Shown here: in pieces, positions 16,641 to 25,070 of the stretch
Layout: each line of letters starts with the position of its first letter
Numbering within the stretch: the stretch's first letter is position 1
Origin: Streptomyces sp. CB02980
Lineage (GTDB): Bacteria > Actinomycetota > Actinomycetes > Streptomycetales > Streptomycetaceae
Assembly (NCBI RefSeq): GCF_014451325.2
Contig: NZ_JACSCH020000014.1
Coordinates: 183,072-247,071 of the forward strand
Length of the DNA: 64,000 nt
Direction of reading: 5' to 3'
The notes under the pieces: generated by a model
Told to the model about the DNA's origin: nothing
Seen by the model: the letters and a program-made list of their open reading frames with translations, nothing else
Databases searched by the model: none
Made by a program: the position numbers and the translations under genes

Positions 16641-17525
16641 GTGAGCACGCCGCTCAGGGTGGGAGCCGTCGTCATCACGATGGGCAACCGCCCCGACGAC
16701 CTGCGCGCGCTGATCGACTCGGTCGCCGGACAGGAGGGCGACCGCGTCGAGGTCGTCGTCGTCGGGCAGGGCACCCCGGTATCCGGGGTGCCCGACTGGG
16801 TGCGGACCGTCGACCTGCCGGACAACGTCGGCATCCCCGCCGGCCGGAACATCGGCATCGAGGCCTTCGGCCCCGGCGGCACCGACGTCGACGTCCTGCT
16901 CTTCCTGGACGACGACGGGCGGCTCGCGCACACGGACACCGCCGAACTGATCCGGCAGGCCTTCACCGCCGATCCGCACCTCGGCATCATCACCTTCCGG
17001 ATCGCCGATCCGGAGACCGGGGTCACCCAGCGCCGGCACGTGCCGAGGCTCCGCGCCTCCGACCCGCTGCGCTCCTCACGGGTGACGACCTTCCTCGGCG
17101 GCGCCAACGCCGTGCGCACCAAGGTGTTCGCCGAAGTCGGCGATCTGCCGGGCGAGTTCTTCTACGCCCATGAGGAGACCGACCTCGCCTGGCGCGCGCT
17201 CGACGCCGACTGGATGATCGACTACCGTGCGGACATGGTGCTGCTGCACCCCACCACAGCACCCTCCCGGCACGCCTCGTACCACTTCAACGTGGCCCGC
17301 AACCGAGTCTGGCTGGCACGCCGCAATCTGCCCGCGCCCCTGGTGCCGGCGTATCTCGGCGTCTGGCTTCTGCTCACCCTGGCCCGTCGGCCCTCGCTCT
17401 CCGCGCTGAAGGCATGGTTCGGCGGGTTCCGTGAAGGCTGGAAGACCCCCTGCGGACCGCGCCGCCCCATGAGGTGGCGTACGGTGTGGCGGCTGACCCG
17501 GCTGGGTCGCCCCCCGGTCGTCTGA
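16641..17525 (+). CDS. glycosyltransferase family 2 protein
   Basis: The 294-residue GT-A enzyme has VGAVVITMGNRPDDLRALIDSV, the DNVGIPAGRNIGI loop, the metal motif LLFLDDDG and FFYAHEETDLAWRAL near the catalytic base. A hydrophobic C-terminal segment (LVPAYLGVWLLLTLA) suggests membrane association. Sequence style and placement beside a two-component polysaccharide ABC exporter resemble the mycobacterial galactan initiator GlfT1/RfbE/RfbD arrangement, an analogy only. I chose GTG 16641 (GAGG 6 bp upstream); GTG 16629 overlaps the previous stop and is also in frame. Confidence 0.87.
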   Translation: MSTPLRVGAVVITMGNRPDDLRALIDSVAGQEGDRVEVVVVGQGTPVSGVPDWVRTVDLPDNVGIPAGRNIGIEAFGPGGTDVDVLLFLDDDGRLAHTDTAELIRQAFTADPHLGIITFRIADPETGVTQRRHVPRLRASDPLRSSRVTTFLGGANAVRTKVFAEVGDLPGEFFYAHEETDLAWRALDADWMIDYRADMVLLHPTTAPSRHASYHFNVARNRVWLARRNLPAPLVPAYLGVWLLLTLARRPSLSALKAWFGGFREGWKTPCGPRRPMRWRTVWRLTRLGRPPVV

Positions 17526-17574
17526 CATCGTGGTACCGACGTGCCGCGCATCTTGAACACGAAAGTTTCGACTT

Positions 17575-18504
17575 GTGAGTGACACACAGCAGGGCGGGGC
17601 GGTCGCGACGAGCGCGCGCCCGTCCGTCGACGAGGGCCTGGCCCCGGCCGCGCTCGCCGAGAAGTACGGGCTGTCGGTCAGCGGCGCCCGGCCCGGACTG
17701 TTCGAGTACGTCCGCGAGCTGTGGAGCCGCCGGCACTTCATCCTGGCCTTCTCCTCGGCCAAGCTGACCGCCCAGTACAGCCAGGCGAAGCTGGGCCAGG
17801 TGTGGCAGGTGGCGACCCCGCTGCTGAACGCCCTGGTCTACTACCTGATCTTCGGGCTCATCCTGGGTGCCGGTCAGGGCATGTCCAAGGACGTCTACAT
17901 CCCGTTCCTGGTCACCGGCATCTTCGTGTTCACCTTCACCCAGAGCTCGGTCATGGCCGGCGTCCGGGCGATCTCCGGGAACCTGGGCCTGGTCCGGGCC
18001 CTGCACTTCCCGCGCGCCTCGCTGCCGATCTCCTTCTCGCTGCAGCAGCTGCAGCAGCTGCTGTTCTCGATGATCGTGCTCGTGGCGGTCGCCGTCGCCT
18101 TCGGCAGCTACCCGTCGCTCCGCTGGCTGCTGGTGATCCCGGCGCTGTTCCTGCAGTTCGTGTTCAACGTCGGACTCGCCATGATCATGGCCAGGATGGG
18201 CTCCAAGACGCCCGACCTCGCCCAGCTGATGCCGTTCGTCATGCGGACCTGGATGTACGCGTCCGGCGTGATGTTCTCGATCCCGGTGATGCTCCGCGAC
18301 AAGCCCGCGTGGATCGCCGACATCCTCATGTACAACCCGGCGGCCGTCTACATGGACCTGATCCGCTACGCCCTCATCGAGGGATACAGCTCGCACAACC
18401 TGCCGGCGCACGTCTGGGCGACCGCCCTCGGCTGGGCCCTCGTCTTCGGCATCGGCGGTTTCGTCTACTTCTGGAAGGCCGAGGAGAGGTACGGCCGTGG
18501 CTGA
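17575..18504 (+). CDS. polysaccharide/teichoic-acid-type ABC transporter permease
   Basis: The 309-residue ABC-2 type permease (TagG/Wzm/RfbD family) has about six membrane helices and an N-terminal amphipathic region. FEYVRELWSRRHFILAFSSAKLTAQYSQAKLG is the typical cytosolic entry segment, and the helices fall between residues 75 and 300. It is expected to form the channel that exports an undecaprenyl- or lipid-linked polymer. Its stop lies inside the start of the ATPase gene (8-bp overlap), so the two subunits are co-translated. The GTG 17575 start has no strong ribosome binding site (GAAAGTTTCGACTT). Confidence 0.9.
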   Translation: MSDTQQGGAVATSARPSVDEGLAPAALAEKYGLSVSGARPGLFEYVRELWSRRHFILAFSSAKLTAQYSQAKLGQVWQVATPLLNALVYYLIFGLILGAGQGMSKDVYIPFLVTGIFVFTFTQSSVMAGVRAISGNLGLVRALHFPRASLPISFSLQQLQQLLFSMIVLVAVAVAFGSYPSLRWLLVIPALFLQFVFNVGLAMIMARMGSKTPDLAQLMPFVMRTWMYASGVMFSIPVMLRDKPAWIADILMYNPAAVYMDLIRYALIEGYSSHNLPAHVWATALGWALVFGIGGFVYFWKAEERYGRG

Positions 18505-19294
18505 CATCGACACGAACACCAACCGGTCCGACGTTCCCACCGTGATCTGCGACGACGTCCACATCGTCTACCGGGTCAACACCGGTGGCGGCGGCAAGGG
18601 CGGCGCCACGGCGGCGCTCAGCCGGATCGTCGGCCGCGGCAAGGCCGAGGTCAACAGGGGCGTCCGCAAGGTCCACGCGGTCCGCGGCGTCACCTTCACC
18701 GCCTACCGCGGCGAGGCCATCGGCCTCATCGGCTCCAACGGCTCCGGCAAGTCCACGCTCCTGCGCGCCGTCGCCGGGCTGCTCCCCACCGAGAGCGGCA
18801 AGGTCTACACGGACGGTCAGCCCTCGCTCCTGGGCGTCAACGCGGCGCTCATGAACGACCTCACCGGTGAGCGCAACGTGATCCTGGGCGGCCTCGCCAT
18901 GGGCATGAGCCGCGAGGAGGTGCGCTCGCGCTACGACGGGATCGTCGACTTCTCCGGCATCAACGAGAAGGGCGACTTCATCAGCCTGCCCATGCGCACG
19001 TACTCCTCCGGCATGGGCGCCCGGCTCCGCTTCGCCATCGCGGCCGCCAAGAACCACGACGTCCTCCTCATCGACGAGGCGCTGGCGACCGGTGACCGCA
19101 AGTTCCAGATCCGCTCCGAGGAGCGCATCCGCGAACTCCGCAAGGAGGCCGGCACGGTCTTCCTGGTGAGCCACAGCAACAAGTCCATCCGGGACACCTG
19201 CGACCGGGTGCTCTGGCTGGAGAAGGGGCAGCTCCTGATGGACGGCCCCACGGACGAGGTCCTCAGGGCGTACGAGCGGGAGACCGCCCGCTGA
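18497..19294 (+). CDS. polysaccharide/teichoic-acid-type ABC transporter ATP-binding protein
   Basis: The 265-residue ATPase is of the TagH/Wzt/RfbE type. It has Walker A IGSNGSGKST, signature TYSSGMGARLRFA (the SSGM variant typical of polysaccharide exporters), Walker B DVLLIDEAL and the switch His in LVSHSNKS. It lacks the C-terminal carbohydrate-binding domain of long Wzt proteins, so it probably exports without an O-antigen-like end-cap check. Residues 20-55 form a Gly-rich insertion before the core. It pairs with the preceding permease and is the last gene of the envelope-polymer operon. Confidence 0.92.
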   Translation: MADIDTNTNRSDVPTVICDDVHIVYRVNTGGGGKGGATAALSRIVGRGKAEVNRGVRKVHAVRGVTFTAYRGEAIGLIGSNGSGKSTLLRAVAGLLPTESGKVYTDGQPSLLGVNAALMNDLTGERNVILGGLAMGMSREEVRSRYDGIVDFSGINEKGDFISLPMRTYSSGMGARLRFAIAAAKNHDVLLIDEALATGDRKFQIRSEERIRELRKEAGTVFLVSHSNKSIRDTCDRVLWLEKGQLLMDGPTDEVLRAYERETAR

Positions 19295-19314
19295 TCCCGC
19301 CCCCCGGCGTCGTG

Positions 19315-19342
19315 CCGCCCCCGCCTTTTCCGGTGGGGGCGG
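19315..19342 (+). terminator. terminator of the envelope-polymer operon
   Basis: CCGCCCCCGCC and GGTGGGGGCGG pair over 11 bp (one G-T) around a 6-nt TTTTCC loop, 20 bp after the ATPase stop codon. No T-tract follows, as usual in this genus. Confidence 0.65.
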
Positions 19343-19429
19343 TTCCGCTCACCCGTCTCCCACCACCACCCTGCTCGAAGGTGCTGCGCACCGGCCCCTT
19401 TCTTTCCGCGCGTCGTGCCGGCACCTGGA

Positions 19430-19448
19430 ATGTTCATGCTGGCAACAT
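19430..19448. promoter_or_regulatory. possible TetR autoregulatory operator
   Basis: ATGTT and AACAT form a 5-bp inverted repeat with a 9-bp spacer (extended imperfectly outward) that ends 16 bp before the TetR ATG. The position would allow autorepression. Confidence 0.35.
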
Positions 19449-19464
19449 CGGGCAGGATGAGCCC

Positions 19465-20112
19465 ATGGCAGCGATCTCGGGGGGAAAGACCTACCACCAC
19501 GGCGATCTGCGCAACGCGCTGATCTGCGCCGCCGTCGACCTCGCCACCGAGGGCGGCCCCGAACGGGTCGTCCTGCGCGAGGCGGCCCGCCGGGTGGGCG
19601 TCTCGCCCACCGCCGCCTACCGGCACTTCGACGGGCGCGGGGAACTCCTCCGCACCGTCAGGACCCACGCCCAGTGCGTGCTCGCCGACGCCATGGAACG
19701 GGCCGCGGGCCGCGAGCCCGGGGCCGACGACCCCGCCCTCGCGGCGGAGCGCCGGCTCGCCGCCCTCTGCCGGGGGTACGTCGGCTTCGCCGTCGACCAG
19801 CCCGGCCTCTACCGGGCCGCGTTCTGCGTGCCCCGCCCGGACGGAACGGCCGGGCCGATGCCGGAGCGGCAGGTGCCCGAACCCGAGATCCGCGCCTTCA
19901 CCCTGCTCCGGGACGCCCTCGAGGGCCTCGCCCGTGTCGGCGCCCCGCGCCCGGCCGTCCGCCACGCCGCGGGTGCCGCGGCGTGGTCGGCCGTGCACGG
20001 GCTGTCACTTCTCCTGCTCGAAGGGCCTCTTCGGCGCCTTCCCGTGCAGCGCAGGAACGCCGTCGTCGAGACCACCCTCGCCATGGTCGTCTCCGGTACG
20101 CGCGCCCTCTGA
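19465..20112 (+). CDS. TetR/AcrR family transcriptional regulator
   Basis: The 215-residue protein has the N-terminal TetR helix-turn-helix (residues about 12-58: HHGDLRNALICAAVDLATEGG, VVLREAARRVGVSPTAAYRHF) and a TetR_C-type ligand domain (RGYVGFAVDQPGLYRAAFCVP, AAWSAVHGLSLLLLEGPL). ATG 19465 starts MAAISGGKTYHHGDLRNAL, a typical N-terminus for this subgroup. It lies between the envelope-polymer and hopanoid operons, on the same strand, with a probable own promoter and an inverted repeat just upstream. Whether it controls either operon cannot be told from sequence. Confidence 0.88.
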   Translation: MAAISGGKTYHHGDLRNALICAAVDLATEGGPERVVLREAARRVGVSPTAAYRHFDGRGELLRTVRTHAQCVLADAMERAAGREPGADDPALAAERRLAALCRGYVGFAVDQPGLYRAAFCVPRPDGTAGPMPERQVPEPEIRAFTLLRDALEGLARVGAPRPAVRHAAGAAAWSAVHGLSLLLLEGPLRRLPVQRRNAVVETTLAMVVSGTRAL

Positions 20113-20366
20113 CCTCCGTCGGAGACCGAACTCCCTTGCGGTGCAGGGAGGTTGACGACTCGTACGGGTGCGGTGCGGGGCGCCCGGCACCCCGGAATGG
20201 CGACGGCCGTCGTACAACGTAAGCTGGACCGGTCTGTTTCGCGGCAAGTAGGGCGATACCCCACGACCATCGGGCCTCCGGGCGACGGCTCTACGGGCAG
20301 GGGTCGGCGGCGTGTCCGAAATAGGATGGATTGACTCGGCAGTGTAGAACGGGAGACGTGACGGCC

Positions 20367-20429
20367 ATGACGCAGAATCTCCAGCTCCACGAGGGTCTCG
20401 CCGTCCCTCCGTCGGGCAGTGACCTGTGA
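20367..20429 (+). CDS. 20-residue upstream ORF translationally coupled to hpnC
   Basis: ATG 20367, with GGGAGA upstream, opens a 20-codon ORF (peptide MTQNLQLHEGLAVPP followed by SGSDL). Its TGA stop at 20427-20429 overlaps the GTG start of hpnC at 20426 (GTGA). The 253-bp gap before it holds the presumed hopanoid-operon promoter. The layout suggests that reading the small ORF delivers ribosomes to the weak hpnC start, which has no ribosome binding site of its own. It may be a regulatory leader or a real micropeptide. Confidence 0.45.
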   Translation: MTQNLQLHEGLAVPPSGSDL

Positions 20430-21337
20430 CGGACACCCGGCAGGCGCGCAACGACGCCTCCTCGCGCGCCACCCTCGGCAAGGCCGCGGACGAGAACTTC
20501 CCCGTGGCCCCCTTCTTCCTGCCCCGGGCCTGGCGCGACGACCTGATGGCGGTCTACGGCTTCGCCCGCCTCGTCGACGACATCGGCGACGGCGACCTCG
20601 CCCCCGGCGGATCCGACGCCCGCCACCTCGGCCTCGACCCGGCGACGGCACAGGACCGGCTCGCCTTCCTCGACGCCTTCGAGGCCGACCTCCGCCGCGT
20701 CTTCGACGGCACTCCCCGCCACCCCCTCCTCCAGGGCCTGGCGCCGACCGTGCGCCGGTGCGGGCTCACCCCCGAGCCGTTCCTCGGCCTGATCGCCGCC
20801 AACCGCCAGGACCAGCAGGTCGGCCGCTACGAGACGTACGACGACCTCCTCGCCTACTGCGAGCTCTCCGCCAACCCCGTCGGGCGGCTCGTCCTCGCCA
20901 TCACCGGCACCGACACCCCCGAGCGGATCAGGCGCTCCGACGAGATCTGCACCGCCCTCCAGATCGTCGAGCACCTCCAGGACGTCGCCGAGGACCTCGG
21001 CAACGACCGCGTCTACCTCCCCGCCGAGGACCTCAAGCGGTTCCACGTCACCGAGAGCGACCTGGCCCGGCCCACCGCCGGCGCCTCCGTCCGCGCCCTG
21101 ATCGCCTTCGAGGCCGGGCGGGCCCGCGACCTGCTCCACGCGGGCGCCCCGCTCGTCGGCAGCGTCCACGGCCGGCTCCGTCTCCTCCTGGCGGGCTTCA
21201 CGGCCGGGGGACTCGCGGCACTCGACGCGATCACCGACGCCGGATACGACGTGCTGACCGGCCCACCGAAGGCCACCAAGCCGAGCCTGATGCGCCAGGT
21301 GGGAGCGGTCCTGCTCCGGGCGCGGAGAGAGGGGTGA
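20426..21337 (+). CDS. hpnC: hopanoid squalene synthase subunit HpnC
   Basis: The 303-residue isoprenoid synthase of the squalene/phytoene synthase family contains LVDDIGDGD (first Asp-rich motif region) and IVEHLQDVAEDLGNDRVYLP (second Asp motif). In bacteria HpnC, HpnD and HpnE together make squalene from two farnesyl diphosphates via presqualene diphosphate and hydroxysqualene; HpnC converts presqualene diphosphate to hydroxysqualene. It is the first main gene of the hopanoid operon. GTG 20426 overlaps a 20-codon upstream ORF, and the stop overlaps the hpnD start (GTGA at 21334). Confidence 0.93.
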   Translation: MTDTRQARNDASSRATLGKAADENFPVAPFFLPRAWRDDLMAVYGFARLVDDIGDGDLAPGGSDARHLGLDPATAQDRLAFLDAFEADLRRVFDGTPRHPLLQGLAPTVRRCGLTPEPFLGLIAANRQDQQVGRYETYDDLLAYCELSANPVGRLVLAITGTDTPERIRRSDEICTALQIVEHLQDVAEDLGNDRVYLPAEDLKRFHVTESDLARPTAGASVRALIAFEAGRARDLLHAGAPLVGSVHGRLRLLLAGFTAGGLAALDAITDAGYDVLTGPPKATKPSLMRQVGAVLLRARREG

Positions 21338-22284
21338 GCGCGACCGTGGAGGCACAGCCCCAGCCGTCCGCACCGGTACTGGCCGCCTACAGCTACTGCG
21401 AGGCGGTCACCGGACAGCAGGCGCGGAACTTCGCCTACGGAATCCGGCTGCTGCCGACCGAGAAGCGCCAGGCGATGTCCGCGCTGTACGCGTTCTCCCG
21501 GCGCGTCGACGACATCGGCGACGGCACCCTCGCGCCCGAGGCCAAGCAGGAACGCCTGGAGGCCACCCGCGAGCTGCTCGACCGGGTCCGCGCGGGGAAG
21601 ATCGACGAGGACGACACCGACCCGGTCGCCGTCGCCCTCGCCGACTCGGCCCGCCGTTTCCCGATCCCGCTCGGCGGCCTCGACGAACTCATCGACGGCG
21701 TCCTCATGGACGTGCACGGCGCGACCTACGAGACCTGGGACGACCTCAAGGTCTACTGCCGCTGCGTCGCAGGGGCGATCGGCCGGATCTCCCTCGGCGT
21801 CTTCGGCACCCAGCCCGGCGCCCCCGGCGCCGACCGCGCCCCCGAGTACGCCGACACCCTGGGCCTCGCGCTCCAACTCACCAACATCCTCAGGGACGTA
21901 CGCGAGGACGCCGGGAACGGGCGGACCTATCTGCCCGCCGACGACCTCGCCAAGTTCGGCTGCGGTGACGGCTTCGGCAGCGAGAAGCCGCCCGCCGGCG
22001 CCGACTTCGCCGGGCTCGTCCACTTCGAAGTACGGCGCGCCCGCGCCCTGTTCGCCGAGGGCTACCGGCTGCTGCCCATGCTCGACCGGCGCAGCGGCGC
22101 CTGTGTCGCCGCCATGGCCGGCATCTACCGCCGTCTCCTCGACCGGATCGAACGCGACCCCGAGGCCGTGCTGCGCGGCCGTGTCTCGCTGCCGGGCCGC
22201 GAGAAGGCGTACGTCGCGGTGCGCGGCCTCTCCGGTCTGGACACCCGCACCGTCGCCCGGCGCGCCGTCAGGAGGCGTGCCTGA
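21334..22284 (+). CDS. hpnD: presqualene diphosphate synthase HpnD
   Basis: The 316-residue squalene/phytoene-synthase family enzyme condenses two farnesyl diphosphates to presqualene diphosphate. It shows YAFSRRVDDIGDG (first Asp motif), VYCRCVAGAIGRISLGVFG, and LTNILRDVREDAGNGRTYLPADDL (second Asp motif with the family's conserved Arg-Asp). GTG 21334 overlaps the hpnC stop and is preceded by AGAGAGG. Its stop overlaps the ATG of a 45-codon ORF (TGATG). Confidence 0.93.
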   Translation: MSATVEAQPQPSAPVLAAYSYCEAVTGQQARNFAYGIRLLPTEKRQAMSALYAFSRRVDDIGDGTLAPEAKQERLEATRELLDRVRAGKIDEDDTDPVAVALADSARRFPIPLGGLDELIDGVLMDVHGATYETWDDLKVYCRCVAGAIGRISLGVFGTQPGAPGADRAPEYADTLGLALQLTNILRDVREDAGNGRTYLPADDLAKFGCGDGFGSEKPPAGADFAGLVHFEVRRARALFAEGYRLLPMLDRRSGACVAAMAGIYRRLLDRIERDPEAVLRGRVSLPGREKAYVAVRGLSGLDTRTVARRAVRRRA

Positions 22285-22421
22285 TGCCTCCGTACGCCGC
22301 CGCCCCCGCCCGCCGGGCAACCCCGGGCACCGCACCGGCGTCCCTGCCGTGGGCGGCCCGGGCCGGCACGACCCGGCCCGCGACGCCCCTGACCGCGCTG
22401 CACCGAACGGAGGCCGTGTGA
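22284..22421 (+). CDS. small 45-residue protein between hpnD and hpnE
   Basis: ATG 22284 shares bases with the hpnD stop (TGATG). The ORF ends with TGA at 22419-22421, overlapping the GTG start of hpnE at 22418, so it exactly bridges the two genes with overlaps at both ends. The 45-residue product is Ala/Pro/Arg/Thr-rich with no membrane segment (starts MPPYAAAPARRATPG). From memory a small hypothetical gene occupies the same place in S. coelicolor (SCO6761), which supports real coding. The function is unknown, and it may serve mainly to couple translation. Confidence 0.6.
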   Translation: MPPYAAAPARRATPGTAPASLPWAARAGTTRPATPLTALHRTEAV

Positions 22422-23866
22422 CCCACGAAGGAACCGGGCAGCACACCCGGCAGCCGCAGGCCGTCGTCGTCGGCGGCGGGCTCGCCGGAATCACCGCCGC
22501 CCTCCAGCTCGCCGAAGCCGGCGTCGGCGTCACCCTCCTGGAGGGCAGGCCCCGGCTCGGCGGCCTCGCCTTCTCCTTCCGCCGGGGCGACCTCACCGTC
22601 GACAACGGCCAGCACGTCTACCTGCGCTGCTGCACCGCCTACCGCTGGTTCCTCGACCGCGTCGACGGCGCCCGGCTCGCCCCCCTCCAGGACCGTCTCG
22701 ACGTCCCCGTCCTCGACGTCGCGCACCCGCGCGGGCCGAGGCTCGGCCGGATCCGCCGCGACAACCTCCCCGTACCGCTGCACCTGGCACGCAGCCTCGC
22801 GACCTACCCGCACCTCTCGCTCGCGGAGCGCGCCTCCGTCGGCCGGGCCGCGCTCGCCCTGAGGAAGCTCGACCCCGCCGACCCGGCGCTCGACGGCATC
22901 GACTTCGCCACCTGGCTCGGCCGGCACGGCCAGTCCCCGCGGACCGTCGACGCCCTCTGGGACCTGGTCGGCATCCCCACCCTCAACGCCCCCGCCTCGC
23001 AGGCCTCCATGGGGCTGGCCGCGATGGTCTTCAAGACCGGTCTCCTCTCCGAGCCCGGTGCCGCCGACATCGGCTGGGCCCACGTCCCGCTCGGTGAACT
23101 CCACGACACCCGGGCCGCGAAGGAGCTCGACGCCCTCGGGGTGCGCACGGCGCTCCGCACCAAGGCCGAGCGGATCTCCCGTACCGACGACGGGCGTTGG
23201 GCCGTCGACGTGCCGGGCGAGACGCTCGTCGCGGACGCCGTCGTCCTCGCCGTACCGCAGGAGGAGACCCACGGCCTGCTGCCCGAGGGCGCACTCGACG
23301 ACCCCGACCGGCTCCTCGACATCGCCACCGCGCCCATCCTCAACCTGCACGTGATCTACGACCGCAAGGTGCTGAAGCGGCCGTTCTTCACCGCTCTCGG
23401 CTCCCCGGTGCAGTGGGTCTTCGACCGCACGGACTCCTCCGGGCTACTGAGGGGCGGGCCCGAAGGGCACTCGGGCCAGGGTGGTGGTGGGCGACCGGTG
23501 GGCGGCCAGTACCTCGCCGTCTCCCAGTCCGCCGCCCAGGACGAGATCGACGAACCCGTCGCCGCCCTGCGCGCGAAGTACCTCCCCGAGCTGGAGCGGC
23601 TGCTGCCGGCCGCGCGCGGCGCCGGGATCCGCGACTTCTTCGTCACCAGGGAGCGGACGGCCACGTTCGCCCCCACCCCGGGCGTCGGCCGGCTCCGCCC
23701 CGGCGCCCGCACCCAGGCACCGGGGCTCTTCCTGGCCGGGGCCTGGACCGCCACCGGCTGGCCCGCGACCATGGAGGGTGCCGTCCGCAGTGGTTTCAGC
23801 GCCGCGGGTGCCGCGCTCTCCGCCCTCGGCCGCCGCCATGACCATCCGCTGCAGGAGGCGGCATGA
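22418..23866 (+). CDS. hpnE: hydroxysqualene dehydroxylase HpnE
   Basis: The 482-residue FAD-dependent amine-oxidase-type flavoprotein reduces hydroxysqualene to squalene. It has the dinucleotide-binding motif VVVGGGLAGITAALQLAEAG followed by LLEGRPRLGG, and the C-terminal FAD segment LFLAGAWTATGWPATMEGAVRSG. At about residues 343-363 there is a Gly-rich insertion (LLRGGPEGHSGQGGGG) between FDRTDSS and GQYLAVS, probably a surface loop. GTG 22418 overlaps the small upstream ORF, and the stop overlaps the polyprenyl synthase start by 4 bp (ATGA at 23863). Confidence 0.93.
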   Translation: MTHEGTGQHTRQPQAVVVGGGLAGITAALQLAEAGVGVTLLEGRPRLGGLAFSFRRGDLTVDNGQHVYLRCCTAYRWFLDRVDGARLAPLQDRLDVPVLDVAHPRGPRLGRIRRDNLPVPLHLARSLATYPHLSLAERASVGRAALALRKLDPADPALDGIDFATWLGRHGQSPRTVDALWDLVGIPTLNAPASQASMGLAAMVFKTGLLSEPGAADIGWAHVPLGELHDTRAAKELDALGVRTALRTKAERISRTDDGRWAVDVPGETLVADAVVLAVPQEETHGLLPEGALDDPDRLLDIATAPILNLHVIYDRKVLKRPFFTALGSPVQWVFDRTDSSGLLRGGPEGHSGQGGGGRPVGGQYLAVSQSAAQDEIDEPVAALRAKYLPELERLLPAARGAGIRDFFVTRERTATFAPTPGVGRLRPGARTQAPGLFLAGAWTATGWPATMEGAVRSGFSAAGAALSALGRRHDHPLQEAA

Positions 23867-24963
23867 GTGTGAGTACCGGAACAAGAGGAGAGACCGTGCC
23901 GACTGTGCCGCCGGGTAATCCGGCCGTCGACACCGCGGACGTGTCCGCACTGCTGGAGCGGGGGCGGACCCTGTCCACCCCCGTACTGCGGGCGGCCGTC
24001 GACCGCCTCGCGCCACCCATGGACACCGTGGCCGCCTACCACTTCGGCTGGATCGACGCGCAGGGCAATCCCGCGGAGGGGGACAGCGGCAAGGCCGTCC
24101 GCCCCGCGCTCGCCCTGCTGTCGGCCGAGGCCGCGGGCGTCGCCCCCGAGGTCGGGATCCCCGGTGCCGTCGCCGTGGAGCTCGTCCACAACTTCTCGCT
24201 GCTGCACGACGACCTGATGGACGGGGACGAGCAGCGCCGCCACCGCGACACCGTGTGGAAGGTGCACGGCCCCGCGCAGGCCATCCTGGTCGGCGACGCC
24301 CTGTTCGCCCTGGCCAACGAGATCCTGCTGGAGCTCGGCACGGTGGAGGCCGGCCGGGCGACCCGCCGGCTCACCACCGCGAGCCGCAAGCTCATCGACG
24401 GCCAGGCCCAGGACATCTCCTACGAGCACCGCGAGCGGGTCACCGTCGAGGAGTGCCTGGAGATGGAGGGCAACAAGACCGGCGCCCTGCTCGCCTGCGC
24501 GGTCTCCATCGGCGCGGTCCTCGGCGGGGCCGACGACCGCACGGCCGACAAGCTGGAGGAGTACGGGTACCACCTCGGGCTCGCCTTCCAGGCCGTCGAC
24601 GACCTGCTCGGCATCTGGGGCGACCCGGAGGCCACCGGCAAGCAGACCTGGAGCGATCTGCGCCAGCGCAAGAAGTCCCTGCCGGTCGTCGCCGCGCTCG
24701 CCGCCGGCGGCCCCGCATCCGAGCGCCTCGGCGAACTGCTCGCCGCGGACGCCAAGTCCAACGACTTCGACACCTTCTCCGAGGAGGAGTTCGCCACCCG
24801 CGCGGCCCTCATCGAGGAGGCAGGAGGACGCGAGTGGACCTCCCAGGAGGCCCGCCGCCAGCACACGATCGCGATCGAGGCCCTCGACGAGGTGGACATG
24901 CCCGCCCGGGTGCGGGCACAGCTCGTCGAGCTGGCCGACTTCGTGGTCGTACGGAAGAGATGA
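23863..24963 (+). CDS. polyprenyl (farnesyl) diphosphate synthase of the hopanoid operon
   Basis: The 366-residue trans-prenyltransferase has the first Asp-rich motif LLHDDLMDGDEQRR with the chain-length region VHNFSLLHDDLMD, GNKTGALLACAVSIGA, and the second motif FQAVDDLLGIWGD. Within the hopanoid operon it should supply farnesyl diphosphate to HpnD. The second motif is DDLLG rather than DDxxD, as in many actinobacterial homologues. ATG 23863 overlaps the hpnE stop; a GTG 33 bp downstream is an alternative. The product length includes a roughly 40-residue N-terminal extension. Confidence 0.9.
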   Translation: MSVSTGTRGETVPTVPPGNPAVDTADVSALLERGRTLSTPVLRAAVDRLAPPMDTVAAYHFGWIDAQGNPAEGDSGKAVRPALALLSAEAAGVAPEVGIPGAVAVELVHNFSLLHDDLMDGDEQRRHRDTVWKVHGPAQAILVGDALFALANEILLELGTVEAGRATRRLTTASRKLIDGQAQDISYEHRERVTVEECLEMEGNKTGALLACAVSIGAVLGGADDRTADKLEEYGYHLGLAFQAVDDLLGIWGDPEATGKQTWSDLRQRKKSLPVVAALAAGGPASERLGELLAADAKSNDFDTFSEEEFATRAALIEEAGGREWTSQEARRQHTIAIEALDEVDMPARVRAQLVELADFVVVRKR

Positions 24964-25070
24964 TCACCATCACCCTGATATGAGTTCGCGGTCGCCGGCC
25001 GGTGCCACCCGGCGCCGGCCGACGGCAGACCCGTAGAAGCAGAAGTAACCGACTGCGCAAAGGGGAAGCC

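Noticed and set aside
20152..20348. TTGACG at 20152 and TTGACT at 20331 as -35 boxes for the hopanoid operon
   Set aside because: Neither has a TAnnnT element at 16-19 bp. A GGAAT-type ECF match at 20194 also lacks a good -10.
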